A stretch of DNA of 64,000 bases from Microbulbifer harenosus. Its GTDB lineage: Bacteria > Pseudomonadota > Gammaproteobacteria > Pseudomonadales > Cellvibrionaceae. The notes beneath the pieces were generated by a model. That model had not been told where the DNA came from. It saw nothing but the letters and a program-made list of their open reading frames with translations, and did not search any database. Positions within the stretch are counted from its first letter, which is position 1. The number at the start of each line of letters is the position of its first letter. Below are positions 12,605-21,630 of this stretch, in pieces. The DNA is taken from NCBI RefSeq assembly GCF_005771435.1, contig NZ_VANI01000005.1, positions 237,827 to 301,826 on the forward strand, given 5' to 3'. The position numbers and the translations under genes are program-made.

Positions 12605-14464
12605 TTAGACCATATCCGCGAAGGGATTCTCCACAGGCAGGGAGACCGCACCCGCAATGCCGGGCAGCGTAACAGAGTGGCCTTCCACGGAGATGCCCTC
12701 CTCGTCCACCAGGCCCTCGCCGAAACGGTAGATTGCATCCAGGTCGCCGCGGCTGGCGCGAGCGTCATAGGCCGCTGCGCGCTCGGCAACTGCTTCATTA
12801 CGCTTGCGATACTCTGTAAGCGCGCGGTCACCATGCCGTTTAGCCAGCATTTTCTGTGCGACATGCGGCGCAAGCACGCTTGCGGTCGCATTGTTGCCGC
12901 CGAATCCCTTGGAATTCAGGAAGGCGACATCAAGCGACGCCGGATCCCGCTCCACATGAGAAAGCGAAAGGGAGAGATGCTTGTGATAAACGTCATCTGC
13001 CACGCGATCGATGGTGGTGATACCGGGAAGAATCCCGCGCGCGAAAACCCCCAGGCTGGAAATCAGCTGATCACCACTAGCGGCGGCAACGGTGTGACCA
13101 ACAAACGCCTTCACTGCACATACCGGCCAATTTTCGATACCGAATGCTCCCGCGAGGCGATCAAAGATTGCGGATTCCGTTACCCGGTTCTGCGGCGTAC
13201 TGGACCCATGCGCCTGTACGAAACTGCGCTGGCGCAAACTCTCCTCCCCCAGAATTGCCCGCACCTCAGACATGGCGCGGGCGACGGTCAGGTAGTTGCC
13301 GGGACCCGGCGCGGAAATGGATTTTTTGGGACCATCGGCGTTGACGAAAACATTGGCCACAGCACCGTGAATGGGCGCCCCCAGCTCCAGCGCCAGTTCG
13401 TCGTCCATCAGCACCGCCCACTGGCTTCCCTCACCCAACGTAAAGCCACAGTTGTCGCCGAAAGGACGGCTCGCACGGCGGAAGTCTATGTTGTCACCAA
13501 AGATCTTTCGCAGTCCGTCCAAATTGGCGAGCGCACCCATGGTGGCGTACCCGTCCACCACTTCAGGCACCAGTGGCGCCTCCGCTGCACCGACCACCGC
13601 AACCCGCGCGCGGCCACAGCGAATATCCTCCACCGCGGCGCGAAGATTGTAGAGATAAGTGGCACAGGCGCCCGCCACAGCGCCGGTAGTGCCCACACTA
13701 CCAAGCACATACGCATTGACAAAGTCAGCCGGCATACTGGTCAACCCCAGCGCCAGCTGCTTCGAACTCACGCGACCTCCACGCAAGCGTGACTGCAAGA
13801 GACCCCCATTACCATTGGGGTCGAGCTGGCTCATTGCAGAGCTGGCATAAACAGAAATTTTGTCTGGGCCCGCCTTGGCAGTCACCAGGTCCCAGTCGAT
13901 TCCGAGCGACTGCACGGCATCGGAAGCGCCGAGAATGGCGAGCTGCAGACCGCGCGGATGAAAGCGGGAGTTGTAATGGCCCCCGGGCTCGAACCCGGTG
14001 GGCAGCTGGCCGGCGGACGCCACCGCGATTTCCCGATAGCTGTCGAGCATAACGGCAAGCTCCGCGGCGTAAACCCGCACGCGGCCGTTATCCAGCGTTT
14101 CTACACGCCACCCCTCCGGCAGTGGTGACGGCAACTGACGGGCGGACATCTCAAAAACGAATCCACCCTCATTGCGCAACTCCGCCGGCTGGTGGAAATG
14201 GCAGTGGCGGTAATCGTAAAAGCGCGTTTCCAGCTCGCGTACCAGGGTGCCCTGTAGCACCTGTCTCTCAAGTTCGGTGTCGAGCGCTCCACCCGCGGCA
14301 TCGCCGGTGCGCAGCCCCATCAACGCCGCGAGATCAGACAGGATATCCGTGCGCTCTGCGGCTCCGAGATTGTCGAGCACCATACGCTTGTAGCCGCGGT
14401 GAAATGAGCTGCGACCGGCGGGGTTAAACCCCCCAAATGCGGTAATTACGGGTAGGCGCTGCAT
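12605..14464 (-). CDS. fabY: Beta-ketoacyl-ACP synthase FabY-type (initiating condensing enzyme)
   Basis: This large ketosynthase (619 residues) begins MQRLPVITAFGG and has the extended N-terminal part that separates FabY from FabB/FabF. The catalytic triad is Cys267 (GACATY), His419 (QAHGSSTPQ) and His457 (FVGHT), with Lys452 nearby. In Pseudomonas FabY condenses acetyl-CoA with malonyl-ACP to start fatty-acid synthesis, replacing FabH. AGGAGG lies 7 bases before the ATG at 14464; a longer frame to 14596 has no such signal and overlaps the region facing the divergent regulator. The gene is monocistronic with its own terminator and sits back to back with a DJ-1/AraC regulator. Confidence 0.88.
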   Translation of the reverse strand: MQRLPVITAFGGFNPAGRSSFHRGYKRMVLDNLGAAERTDILSDLAALMGLRTGDAAGGALDTELERQVLQGTLVRELETRFYDYRHCHFHQPAELRNEGGFVFEMSARQLPSPLPEGWRVETLDNGRVRVYAAELAVMLDSYREIAVASAGQLPTGFEPGGHYNSRFHPRGLQLAILGASDAVQSLGIDWDLVTAKAGPDKISVYASSAMSQLDPNGNGGLLQSRLRGGRVSSKQLALGLTSMPADFVNAYVLGSVGTTGAVAGACATYLYNLRAAVEDIRCGRARVAVVGAAEAPLVPEVVDGYATMGALANLDGLRKIFGDNIDFRRASRPFGDNCGFTLGEGSQWAVLMDDELALELGAPIHGAVANVFVNADGPKKSISAPGPGNYLTVARAMSEVRAILGEESLRQRSFVQAHGSSTPQNRVTESAIFDRLAGAFGIENWPVCAVKAFVGHTVAAASGDQLISSLGVFARGILPGITTIDRVADDVYHKHLSLSLSHVERDPASLDVAFLNSKGFGGNNATASVLAPHVAQKMLAKRHGDRALTEYRKRNEAVAERAAAYDARASRGDLDAIYRFGEGLVDEEGISVEGHSVTLPGIAGAVSLPVENPFADMV

Positions 14465-14676
14465 CCTGACCTCCTGCCTGATTCGTACTAAACAAGCCGA
14501 AACTGCCCCGGCAGATTCGATGGTGGGCCAGTTTAGGGGCTGGCGATTCGGCCTCGTTATGGGCATACTGGCCAGCAATTTTGAGCATCTGGCCAATCAC
14601 CCCTAGGTGATACCACGCGCCGGGCGCCAGTCGCCGATAACCGCAAAGCAGATGGCCCAGCAGCAGAGAGTTACCT

Positions 14677-15663
14677 ATGCCCACCGTCACATTCATGCTT
14701 GTCGACCAGATGCTTTCCACCGGCACCATGCTGCCACTGGAGATGTTGCGAGGCGCAGACAGCCGCGCGCGGGTCGAGGGTGAAAAGATCGCCCTGAAAC
14801 TGGTCACGGCAAGTATCGACGGCAAACCGGTGAGAACCAGCTCCGGATTTCAGCTGACGCCAGATGTTGCGCTGGCCAACGCACCAGACAGCGACATCAT
14901 TTATCTCCCCGCACTGTGGCGAAACCCGAGGCCAATCCTACGCCGCAGCGGACCTATCATTGCGTGGGTGAAACAGCAGGCGGAACAAGGGGCGGCGATC
15001 AGCGCGGTCGGCACCGGTGTATGCTTTCTCGCCGAAGCCGGCCTGCTGAACGGCAAGCCTGCCACCACCCACTGGCACTACTTCGAGCAGTTCGCCGCGA
15101 GCTACCCCGAGGTCAACCTCAAACGCCAGTACTTCATCACCCAGGCGGACAGACTGTTCTGTGCCGCCAGTGTCAACGCACTGGCCGATGTGACCGTACA
15201 TCTGATACGGCAGCTCTACGGCCCCGCGATTGCCAGCCATGTGGAGCGTAATTTTTCCCATGAAATCCGCCGACCATTCGAGGAAATCGCCTACTCGGAA
15301 GGCGCCGTACACCTGCATCCGGATGAAGATATTGTTCAAGCGCAAACCTGGCTGAAGCAACACTGCAGCGAGGATGTCAAACTGAGTGAAGTGGCAAAAA
15401 CCTTTGACATGAGCGTGCGCTCCTTCAACCGCCGCTTCAAGCTCGCGACCGGGCAGACTCCGCTGCAGTACCTGCAGAACGTGCGGGTGGATATGGCTCG
15501 GGAGCTGCTGCAGTCCACCAACCTCTCTGTCAATGAAATCGCCGAGAAAGTCGGCTATCAGGACATGGGGCACTTTACGGCACTGTTCAAGAAGTTCCTG
15601 TCAACGACACCCAGCGAATACCGCACTACCGTGCGCGCGAAGCTTTTCCGGGTAAACACCTGA
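14677..15663 (+). CDS. GlxA-family transcriptional regulator (DJ-1/PfpI + AraC HTH)
   Basis: This 328-residue protein has an N-terminal DJ-1/PfpI-like domain (about 1-190), with the nucleophile-elbow cysteine in GTGVCFLAEAG, and a C-terminal AraC/XylS DNA-binding domain (about 225-320) with two helix-turn-helix segments, the second ending ...GYQDMGHFTALFKKF. Such proteins are cytosolic transcription factors; their DJ-1 part is thought to sense a small molecule and not to act as an enzyme. It is divergent from fabY over 212 bases, so control of fabY is a fair guess but unproven. The ligand cannot be inferred. Confidence 0.85.
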   Translation: MPTVTFMLVDQMLSTGTMLPLEMLRGADSRARVEGEKIALKLVTASIDGKPVRTSSGFQLTPDVALANAPDSDIIYLPALWRNPRPILRRSGPIIAWVKQQAEQGAAISAVGTGVCFLAEAGLLNGKPATTHWHYFEQFAASYPEVNLKRQYFITQADRLFCAASVNALADVTVHLIRQLYGPAIASHVERNFSHEIRRPFEEIAYSEGAVHLHPDEDIVQAQTWLKQHCSEDVKLSEVAKTFDMSVRSFNRRFKLATGQTPLQYLQNVRVDMARELLQSTNLSVNEIAEKVGYQDMGHFTALFKKFLSTTPSEYRTTVRAKLFRVNT

Positions 15664-15693
15664 AGAATCTGCGCGCACAGCGCCACACAACCG

Positions 15694-16368
15694 TCACAGC
15701 TTCTTCATGATAATCACATCTGAGCTGCAAATTTCGAGCCCAGCGCGAAAGCGCTGCGCCAGCCAGAGAAAGGTTTCCCGGCTGAAAAAAACGATGTGTG
15801 TGGGATCGCGAATATAGTGCCAGCTGGCAAACCGCTCCCGGCTGGCCACCAGCTTGGTCATCAGAACCAGCAAACCACCGGGTTCAATACGTTGCCACAG
15901 GTCCATCAGCACCTTAAGTGGCTCTGCAAGATGCTCCACCACTTCCGTGCTGACAATGAAATCAAACTGACGATGCAGCGCGGTGGTATCCGGCTGATAG
16001 AACAGATCGTAGGTCGCCATCCTGTGTCCAGCATGCTCCAGCATCCGCGCCAGCAGTGGCGCAGGTCCACAACCAAAGTCCAGGCCGCTGGCGGTTGCGG
16101 GCAATCGCTCCAGCAACGGCTGCGCACAACGACTCAGAAAGCGCTGATAACCCTCATCGTGCATGCTGTTTTCGTGGAGGTCGTAGTAGGCTTTTTCCGC
16201 CTCAGGAGAGAGATGATATTCCTGCGGAACGAAAACCAGCGCGCACTCAGCGCACTGGTAGTACTCGCGAAACTTGTCGCGATGATAGAAGCGTGCCGCC
16301 GGATGGCGGCACAGCGGGCAGGATGGCGCAGATTCCGCTCCATCACGATGCAGCGGCATCTCGCTCAC
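15694..16368 (-). CDS. Class I SAM-dependent methyltransferase with N-terminal zinc ribbon
   Basis: The 224-residue protein opens with a Cys4 zinc-ribbon pattern (C17, C20, C39, C42), followed by a Rossmann methyltransferase domain with the SAM-binding motif LDFGCGP (about 96-102) and the later acidic loop STEVVEHL. Similar zinc-ribbon methyltransferases modify small molecules, sugars or proteins; the substrate cannot be told here. It begins two bases after the hsp20 stop codon, so the two are almost certainly cotranscribed. That would make it heat-inducible if hsp20 is. Confidence 0.75.
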   Translation of the reverse strand: MSEMPLHRDGAESAPSCPLCRHPAARFYHRDKFREYYQCAECALVFVPQEYHLSPEAEKAYYDLHENSMHDEGYQRFLSRCAQPLLERLPATASGLDFGCGPAPLLARMLEHAGHRMATYDLFYQPDTTALHRQFDFIVSTEVVEHLAEPLKVLMDLWQRIEPGGLLVLMTKLVASRERFASWHYIRDPTHIVFFSRETFLWLAQRFRAGLEICSSDVIIMKKL

Positions 16369-16370
16369 AC

Positions 16371-16880
16371 TCAGGCGGCTTGACCACTCGGCGCGTCGCT
16401 CCGAGCCGGCGACGCCGCCACATCCACTTGCGTCGCCTTTTCAGACTGCAGCAGATTGCCACTGGATATTTCAATCTTGCGCGGCTTCATAGCCTCGGGA
16501 ATTTCCCGCACCAGATCCACATGCAACAGGCCGTTGGCCAATTGCGCGCCGGTCACTCGAACGTGATCAGCTATCTGGAAGCGGCGCTCAAAACTGCGCG
16601 CGGCTATTCCTCGGTGCAGAAAGTTGCGGCCGGCCTCTTCCGCGGCTTTTTTGCCGCTGACCGTCAGGCGATTCTGCTCCATCTGGACATCCAGCTCGGA
16701 CTGTTCGAAACCAGCAACCGCCATCGAAATACGGTAGCTATTTTCTCCAGTCAATTCGATATTGTACGGGGGGTAAGCTGGCTGATTCTGCTCCGTTGCC
16801 GACATCGAATCCAGCAGGGAAGCCAGTCGATCAAAACCAATGGCGGAACGGTACAGGGGAGAAAGATCTAAATTACGCAT
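16371..16880 (-). CDS. ibpA: Small heat-shock protein, Hsp20/IbpA type
   Basis: The protein starts MRNLDLSPLYRSAIGFDRL, nearly the E. coli IbpA N-terminus, and contains the alpha-crystallin domain (about 35-130) with YRISMAVAGF and the C-terminal IxI-type anchor RKIEI. IbpA-type proteins hold unfolding proteins as small aggregates for DnaK/ClpB. The tail after IEI is about 30 residues longer than usual and rich in Ala and Ser. Of two close ATGs, 16880 is preferred because GAGG lies 8 bases before it, whereas only 2 bases separate it from the ATG at 16886. I found no clear sigma-32 promoter upstream. The methyltransferase gene follows. Confidence 0.92.
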   Translation of the reverse strand: MRNLDLSPLYRSAIGFDRLASLLDSMSATEQNQPAYPPYNIELTGENSYRISMAVAGFEQSELDVQMEQNRLTVSGKKAAEEAGRNFLHRGIAARSFERRFQIADHVRVTGAQLANGLLHVDLVREIPEAMKPRKIEISSGNLLQSEKATQVDVAASPARSDAPSGQAA

Positions 16881-17122
16881 TGTCATATCCTCAATTCAGA
16901 GCAATATTCAGAGCTGCGGCATAACACACTGTATGCGTGGAGCTCGGTGTAAAGAGTGCCTGTGTTACGTTTACCAGGTACTCAACCCCACATTTCCCGG
17001 CGAAACAGGTATTTAGATACCGGGCCAGGGGTCGCTTCGGGAGGCACCTCTGTCGAGCCTGCCAACCTTACTTTCAGATATGCGGCCACCTATTCCGGCT
17101 TCAAGGGCGTGAAAAGAAAAAC

Positions 17123-17746
17123 ATGCAGAAAATCCAATCCGAGCACACTGAGGAGAAACGCCCGCCCGGGCGAGATCAGCCGCTGCGGCTGTTTATTGGC
17201 GTAGCGCCAGACAGTGCAACGCAACGCTTTCTTGATGCCACCTGCCACCATGTCGCGCAACAGGGGCTGCCTCGCGACCACCGCTGGATTTCACACGCCA
17301 ACCGGCACCTCACCCTGACATTCCTCGGCGACACAGACGCCACGCATCTTGACCTCATCGAAGATCGCTTGCGCAGCATCGCAGCAACATCACCTATCTG
17401 CTACGGAGAAATCGTCAGCACCCACCCCTTTCCCAAAAACCGGGCAAAAATGCTCGCGGCGGAACTGCTTCCCAACCCACCGCTGGCAAGACTGCAGCAA
17501 AAGTGCAAAGCCCTGATGCGCGCCGTCGGCAAACCACCCGAGCGCAAAACCTTTCGCCCGCACTTTACGCTGGCAAGAAGCCAGCGGGGATTTGCAGGCC
17601 CGCAGCCGGTTACTACGGCATTCACCTGCAGGCTGGACAACCTCACCTTGTACCGCAGCCTGCTCACACCCACGGGTAGCCAGTACGAAGTTCTACTGTC
17701 ACTTCCCCTGGAAGGCGCACCGGATAGCCAGGGAACGAGCAAATAG
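17123..17746 (+). CDS. thpR: RNA 2',3'-cyclic phosphodiesterase (LigT/ThpR family)
   Basis: The protein of 207 residues has the two HxTx motifs of the 2H phosphoesterase family: HLTL at about 62-65 and HFTL at about 147-150. ThpR opens 2',3'-cyclic phosphates on RNA ends. The first 20 residues are a charged extension before the conserved LRLFIGVAPD strand. The open frame goes back to 16937, but the ATG at 17123 directly before MQKIQSE is the better start; its ribosome-binding site is weak. The upstream region is shared with divergent hsp20. A bidirectional terminator follows. Confidence 0.88.
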   Translation: MQKIQSEHTEEKRPPGRDQPLRLFIGVAPDSATQRFLDATCHHVAQQGLPRDHRWISHANRHLTLTFLGDTDATHLDLIEDRLRSIAATSPICYGEIVSTHPFPKNRAKMLAAELLPNPPLARLQQKCKALMRAVGKPPERKTFRPHFTLARSQRGFAGPQPVTTAFTCRLDNLTLYRSLLTPTGSQYEVLLSLPLEGAPDSQGTSK

Positions 17747-17753
17747 CGGAAAC

Positions 17754-17780
17754 AAAAAAGCCCGCTCCGCGGGCTCTTTT
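17754..17780. terminator. Bidirectional terminator between thpR and the coiled-coil gene
   Basis: A 7-bp stem AGCCCGC/GCGGGCT with a 3-base loop, an A-run on the left and TCTTTT on the right, placed between two converging genes. Confidence 0.85.
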
Positions 17781-17814
17781 GTGCTCAGCTACATCTCAGC
17801 CAATTACTGACCGG

Positions 17815-18867
17815 TCAGTCCAGGTGCGACAACACATATTCCGGATACATCACCAGGCGCGGACGTGAAAGCCGACGCGCGTCAAAGATAAATACATAGC
17901 GCACGCCTTCATCGTCCGCAGGGATTGTGCGGCGGAAGCGCCATGAATTGATTTTGTAGGTCTGGCGGCCCGCACTTACCGGTGCTACCAGCCTGTACTG
18001 ATTCTGCCCCAGGAATTCAAACTCGATTGACTCGCCGCCCGACGGGCGCATCGACAGATTGCGAAACGTCTGCTTGCCGCTGTCATCCTCATCTTCGAGT
18101 TCACTCAGGACTTTTTCCAGTCGCTCCTGCTCCCCGCGCACATAGGCCAGCAACTCAGGGTCAATCTCCGGTTGCTCCGCGGCCGGCGTTTCCACGGTTT
18201 CATCAGCCGGTGCCGGCGCTTCGAATTTAGGCTCCGCAACGGTCAGTGAAGCCGCACTGGGCTGTGGAATCTCCGGCTTGCCGATCGGGGCAGCCTGTTC
18301 AGCAGCACTGTTGGCAGCAACCGGTTTGGCCTTCGCCCTCTTCTGGGTCTCGGCCTGCACCAGCATCGCCTGCACCAACTTGTCAACCAAGGCCTGCTGA
18401 CTCGCCAAGCGCGCTTTGTTGTCCGCCACGGACGCCTGCGAGGCTTTCAGTCGAGATTCGAGGTCGCCAAAGGTCGACTGGATAAACTCCACCCGGCGAT
18501 TGCGACTGTCGACCCCGCGCTCGGCCATGGAATGGGCGTGGCGAGCCTTATTGAGCGCGCGCTCGGTATCACTACTGGGCGCCTGCTTGTGCTCCCGCTC
18601 CGCCACTTTGAGTTCTTTCAGGCTCTCCTGGAAATGGGTGCGGGCCTGCTCCAGGGACTCTTGGGCGCGTTTCAGCTTGTAGTCATAGCCGAGCAATTCA
18701 TTCTCCACGTCCTCCAGCTCAACCAGCCGGTTTTCCAGAGACTGCTCCATTCGCGCAAGCCTGTTCTGCTCAACAGTCAGCGAAGACTCCGCCTGCACTG
18801 TCGCACACCAACCAAATACCCCCACTACACCCGCAAAAATCAGCGAGCAACCACGGTTTACCGCCAT
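17815..18867 (-). CDS. Exported coiled-coil protein of unknown function
   Basis: I do not recognise this protein (350 residues from the ATG at 18867; a TTG at 18873 could add two). It has a signal peptide (residues 1-26, cleavage after VQA), then about 150 residues of Glu/Arg/Leu-rich coiled coil, a Pro/Ala/Glu linker (about 180-235), a second short helix with ELLAYVRGEQERLEKVL, and a compact beta-rich C-terminal domain of about 90 residues ending PRLVMYPEYVLSHLD. The shape suggests a periplasmic or outer-membrane-associated structural protein. It is transcribed alone, converging on thpR. Confidence 0.7.
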   Translation of the reverse strand: MAVNRGCSLIFAGVVGVFGWCATVQAESSLTVEQNRLARMEQSLENRLVELEDVENELLGYDYKLKRAQESLEQARTHFQESLKELKVAEREHKQAPSSDTERALNKARHAHSMAERGVDSRNRRVEFIQSTFGDLESRLKASQASVADNKARLASQQALVDKLVQAMLVQAETQKRAKAKPVAANSAAEQAAPIGKPEIPQPSAASLTVAEPKFEAPAPADETVETPAAEQPEIDPELLAYVRGEQERLEKVLSELEDEDDSGKQTFRNLSMRPSGGESIEFEFLGQNQYRLVAPVSAGRQTYKINSWRFRRTIPADDEGVRYVFIFDARRLSRPRLVMYPEYVLSHLD

Positions 18868-19399
18868 AGTCAAAAGTCCGTTGTTTGATTTTTTACTTCA
18901 GAAAAACGCAAAGCTGCAATTGCGCACATCGCGGGAAGCGTCCGGCGCTGCCTCGGGAAAACGGATATCACACAGGTGATACCGGTACGCAAACTGCCCC
19001 ACACGAGGCCAGACAATGTACCCCAGACGGATATACGCAGCAATGACCGTGCCAACAGGATTCCTATACGCGCAGTGACCTGTGCCGCAAAACAGCACAT
19101 TTGCAGCTGTCCGAAAAGTTCCCGTGGACTAACAAATATTTGTGACATTTTCTTGATTCGAGAGCTTGATTTTTTTTTTGAGAATCGCATTATGACCTAC
19201 AGGGAGATAATCCTGAGCGGCATGAAAACCGGCCCGAGCGCAAAACACCTTTGATATTGCCAACCCGGCAATGACCGAACTGCGAACTCCGGTGACCCGA
19301 TTTTCATACTGAGCAGACTCCCTACAGGGCGCCCTACCTTCTTTCAGCAAACCGCGTATGCGGCCTGCATAGGTCCTTTATAACCGGAGGTATGTGCCC
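18868..19399. other. Intergenic region between divergent coiled-coil gene and hpf (no gene)
   Basis: About 530 bases. It must carry the promoters of both divergent genes. A run of ten T lies near 19169-19178. Short open frames (for example 18976-19254) have no family features and no ribosome-binding site. I see no hairpin strong enough to call. Confidence 0.55.
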
Positions 19400-19753
19400 A
19401 TGAAATCAGCGCCTTACGATAACATTGTGTTCCGTGATATCGACAAGTCCGCCACCCTGGCAGACACCGTATCCAAAAAACTGCACAAGCTGGAACGTTA
19501 TTGTGGCGACATCATACGAAGCCGCGTAGTCCTTGAAGCCCCCCATCATCACAAGCACAAAGGCAAGCAGTATCGCGCCTCTGTCGAGCTTGCCCTGAGC
19601 GGCAATCCGGTCACCATCACCAACGAGAGCGACTCCATTCATCGCGCGGTCAACGGTGCCTTTGACTCCGCCGAACGCTGCCTGAAAGAACGCGGAGATC
19701 GCCGCAAGACCCGTCGGCACCAGATTCCGGTACCCGAGATAGCCGAAGATTGA
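19400..19753 (+). CDS. hpf: Ribosome hibernation-promoting factor / RaiA family protein
   Basis: The 117-residue protein has the HPF/RaiA beta-alpha-beta-beta-beta-alpha pattern, with conserved RVVLEAPHHHKHKGKQY and the basic second helix ending RCLKERGDRRKTRR. Such proteins bind the 30S decoding region and silence ribosomes in stationary phase. An in-frame GTG at 19394 is only 3 bases from GGAGG, while the ATG at 19400 is 9 bases away, so I use the ATG. It is short-form (no dimerisation domain). It is not next to rpoN or ptsN here, unlike the usual hpf. It is followed by a strong bidirectional terminator. Confidence 0.83.
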   Translation: MKSAPYDNIVFRDIDKSATLADTVSKKLHKLERYCGDIIRSRVVLEAPHHHKHKGKQYRASVELALSGNPVTITNESDSIHRAVNGAFDSAERCLKERGDRRKTRRHQIPVPEIAED

Positions 19754-19943
19754 CATTGCCGCGACCAGCGGAAACCACACCACCCAAATATCGAACCCTG
19801 GGGGAACTGAAAATTTGCCAGATCGCGCTTCTTGACCACTGAGGCCAGTAAAACGGCAACAGTACGACCGCTACCCTTGGCGAAGCTGAAGCGCAAAATG
19901 TTCACACTCACAGCCCGGCAAGGGCGAGGAACGCGCAAATATG

Positions 19944-19981
19944 AAAAAGCTGTGCCGGAGACCTCTCCGGCACAGCTTTTA
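19944..19981. terminator. Bidirectional terminator between hpf and gorA
   Basis: A 16-bp perfect stem (19945-19960 with 19965-19980) around a 4-base loop, with A-run on one side and T-run on the other, between converging genes. Confidence 0.92.
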
Positions 19982-20016
19982 TATACCCCCTGTTCAGAGG
20001 CAACTCCGCCACAACA

Positions 20017-21378
20017 TCACTCCGGGACCGCAGTGCGCATAGTGACAAACTCCTCCGCGGCCGTGGGATGAATACCAATGGTCTGATCAAATACAGACTT
20101 GGTAGCCCCGGCTTTCATCGCTACGGCCATGCCCTGAATGATTTCACCTGCATCGGGCCCCACCATGTGCACTCCAACCACCCTGTCACTCTCCTTATCC
20201 ACGATGAGTTTCATCAGGGTTCGCTCATCCCGGCCGCTGACCGAATGACGCATGGCTCGGAAGTCCGATCGGTAGATGGCGACCGCAATACCCGCCTGGC
20301 GAGCCTCCTCCTCAGTCAGCCCTACAGTACCGATATTCGGCTGGCAAAACACCGCAGTGGGAATATTGTTGTAGTCTATTTCCGCCGTTTCACCGCTTTG
20401 CCAGTGCCTGACCAGCGCCATCGCCTCCGCCAGAGCTACCGGAGTGAGCTCCGGGCCACCGGTGACATCCCCCAGCGCGTAGATGGAGGTCACGCTGCTG
20501 CGGAAATTATCGTCCACGCCGATAGTCCCGTCCTTGTGGGTGACCACGCCCAGGGCGTCCAGCCCCAACCCCTTGGTATTGGGCTTGCGTCCGGTCGCAT
20601 AGAGCACCGCGTCCACCTCCAGCACCTCGCCGTCGCTGCCTGTAACCCGAAGGGCGCCACCCTCGAGTTTTTCGATGGCTTTCACCTGGTGATTGAAGTG
20701 GAGATGGATACCCTTCTTGCCCATTTCATCCCGCACGAATATGCGAACGTCGTTATCGAATCCACGCAGAAACAGATCGCGCCGATAGGATAGATGCGTC
20801 TCAGCACCGAGACCGGCAAAGATGCCTGCAAACTCCACCGCAATATAACCACCACCAACCACCAGTACCCGGTGAGGGAATACTTCGAGGGAAAAAACTT
20901 CATTCGAAGTAATGACAAATTCGCTACCGGGAAATTCCGGCACAAACGGCCAGCCACCAGTGGCAACCAGTAGGCGTTCTGCCGTGTACGTTTCGTTGCG
21001 CACACTGACCTGGTGCCGCCCGCTGACCTGCGCCCTGCCGTCGATGATGTGGACACCTGCGCCGGTGAGCAGGTTGCGATAAATACCATTGAGCCGGGTG
21101 ATTTCTCTGGCATTGTTGTCCCGCAAGGTCGGCCATATGAAGCGGGCACCGTCCTGCCCCTCCCATCCATAGGCCCGCGCATCTTCAAACGCCTCGCGAT
21201 AGGCACTCGCATAGACAAACAGTTTTTTGGGCACACAGCCCACATTGACGCAGGTCCCGCCCATGTAGCGCTCTTCCACCACGGCCACACGCATACCCGC
21301 AGCGGCGGCCATGCGGGCGGCACGCACACCTCCAGAACCTGCACCAATCACTATTAGATCAAAATCAAAATCCGACAA
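20017..21378 (-). CDS. gorA: Glutathione-disulfide reductase
   Basis: The enzyme reduces oxidised glutathione with NADPH. The 453-residue protein has the FAD-binding GAGSGG motif (about 12-17), the redox-active pair Cys43/Cys48 in [13 protein letters not shown], the second dinucleotide motif [11 protein letters not shown] with downstream Arg residues (SYRR and FLRGFD) that favour NADPH over NADH, and the C-terminal His437-Glu442 pair in GIHPTAAEE that completes the partner subunit's active site. The length is right for GorA. It is a single-gene unit, convergent with hpf and divergent from the small secreted protein gene. Confidence 0.93.
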   Translation of the reverse strand: MSDFDFDLIVIGAGSGGVRAARMAAAAGMRVAVVEERYMGGTCVNVGCVPKKLFVYASAYREAFEDARAYGWEGQDGARFIWPTLRDNNAREITRLNGIYRNLLTGAGVHIIDGRAQVSGRHQVSVRNETYTAERLLVATGGWPFVPEFPGSEFVITSNEVFSLEVFPHRVLVVGGGYIAVEFAGIFAGLGAETHLSYRRDLFLRGFDNDVRIFVRDEMGKKGIHLHFNHQVKAIEKLEGGALRVTGSDGEVLEVDAVLYATGRKPNTKGLGLDALGVVTHKDGTIGVDDNFRSSVTSIYALGDVTGGPELTPVALAEAMALVRHWQSGETAEIDYNNIPTAVFCQPNIGTVGLTEEEARQAGIAVAIYRSDFRAMRHSVSGRDERTLMKLIVDKESDRVVGVHMVGPDAGEIIQGMAVAMKAGATKSVFDQTIGIHPTAAEEFVTMRTAVPE

Positions 21379-21630
21379 AACTCACTCCTCAGCTTCCAGG
21401 CAAAGCTCCCGCTTGCCGCCTTTTGCACCTGCCGCACGACCATACGCTCGCACTATTGTCAGGTTAAACACATCTGATCAGTACAAAGAAACGCGCACTG
21501 GTCCACAATTGGCACAATCGTGACAAATCATACTTAAAACTCGTTGACATAAGACTGGCGTTTCGATATTCATGTGACGCTTATCACAATAAAAAGCCTG
21601 ATAGCTAAAACAACAGTAGGGCATTCAAAG

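Noticed and set aside
16881..17122. A sigma-32 heat-shock promoter before ibpA
   Set aside because: No CTTGAA-N13-15-CCCCAT pattern was found. The same holds for the region upstream of lon.
18976..19254. A 92-codon frame between the coiled-coil gene and hpf
   Set aside because: No ribosome-binding site, composition unlike neighbours, crosses a long T-run; more likely regulatory sequence.
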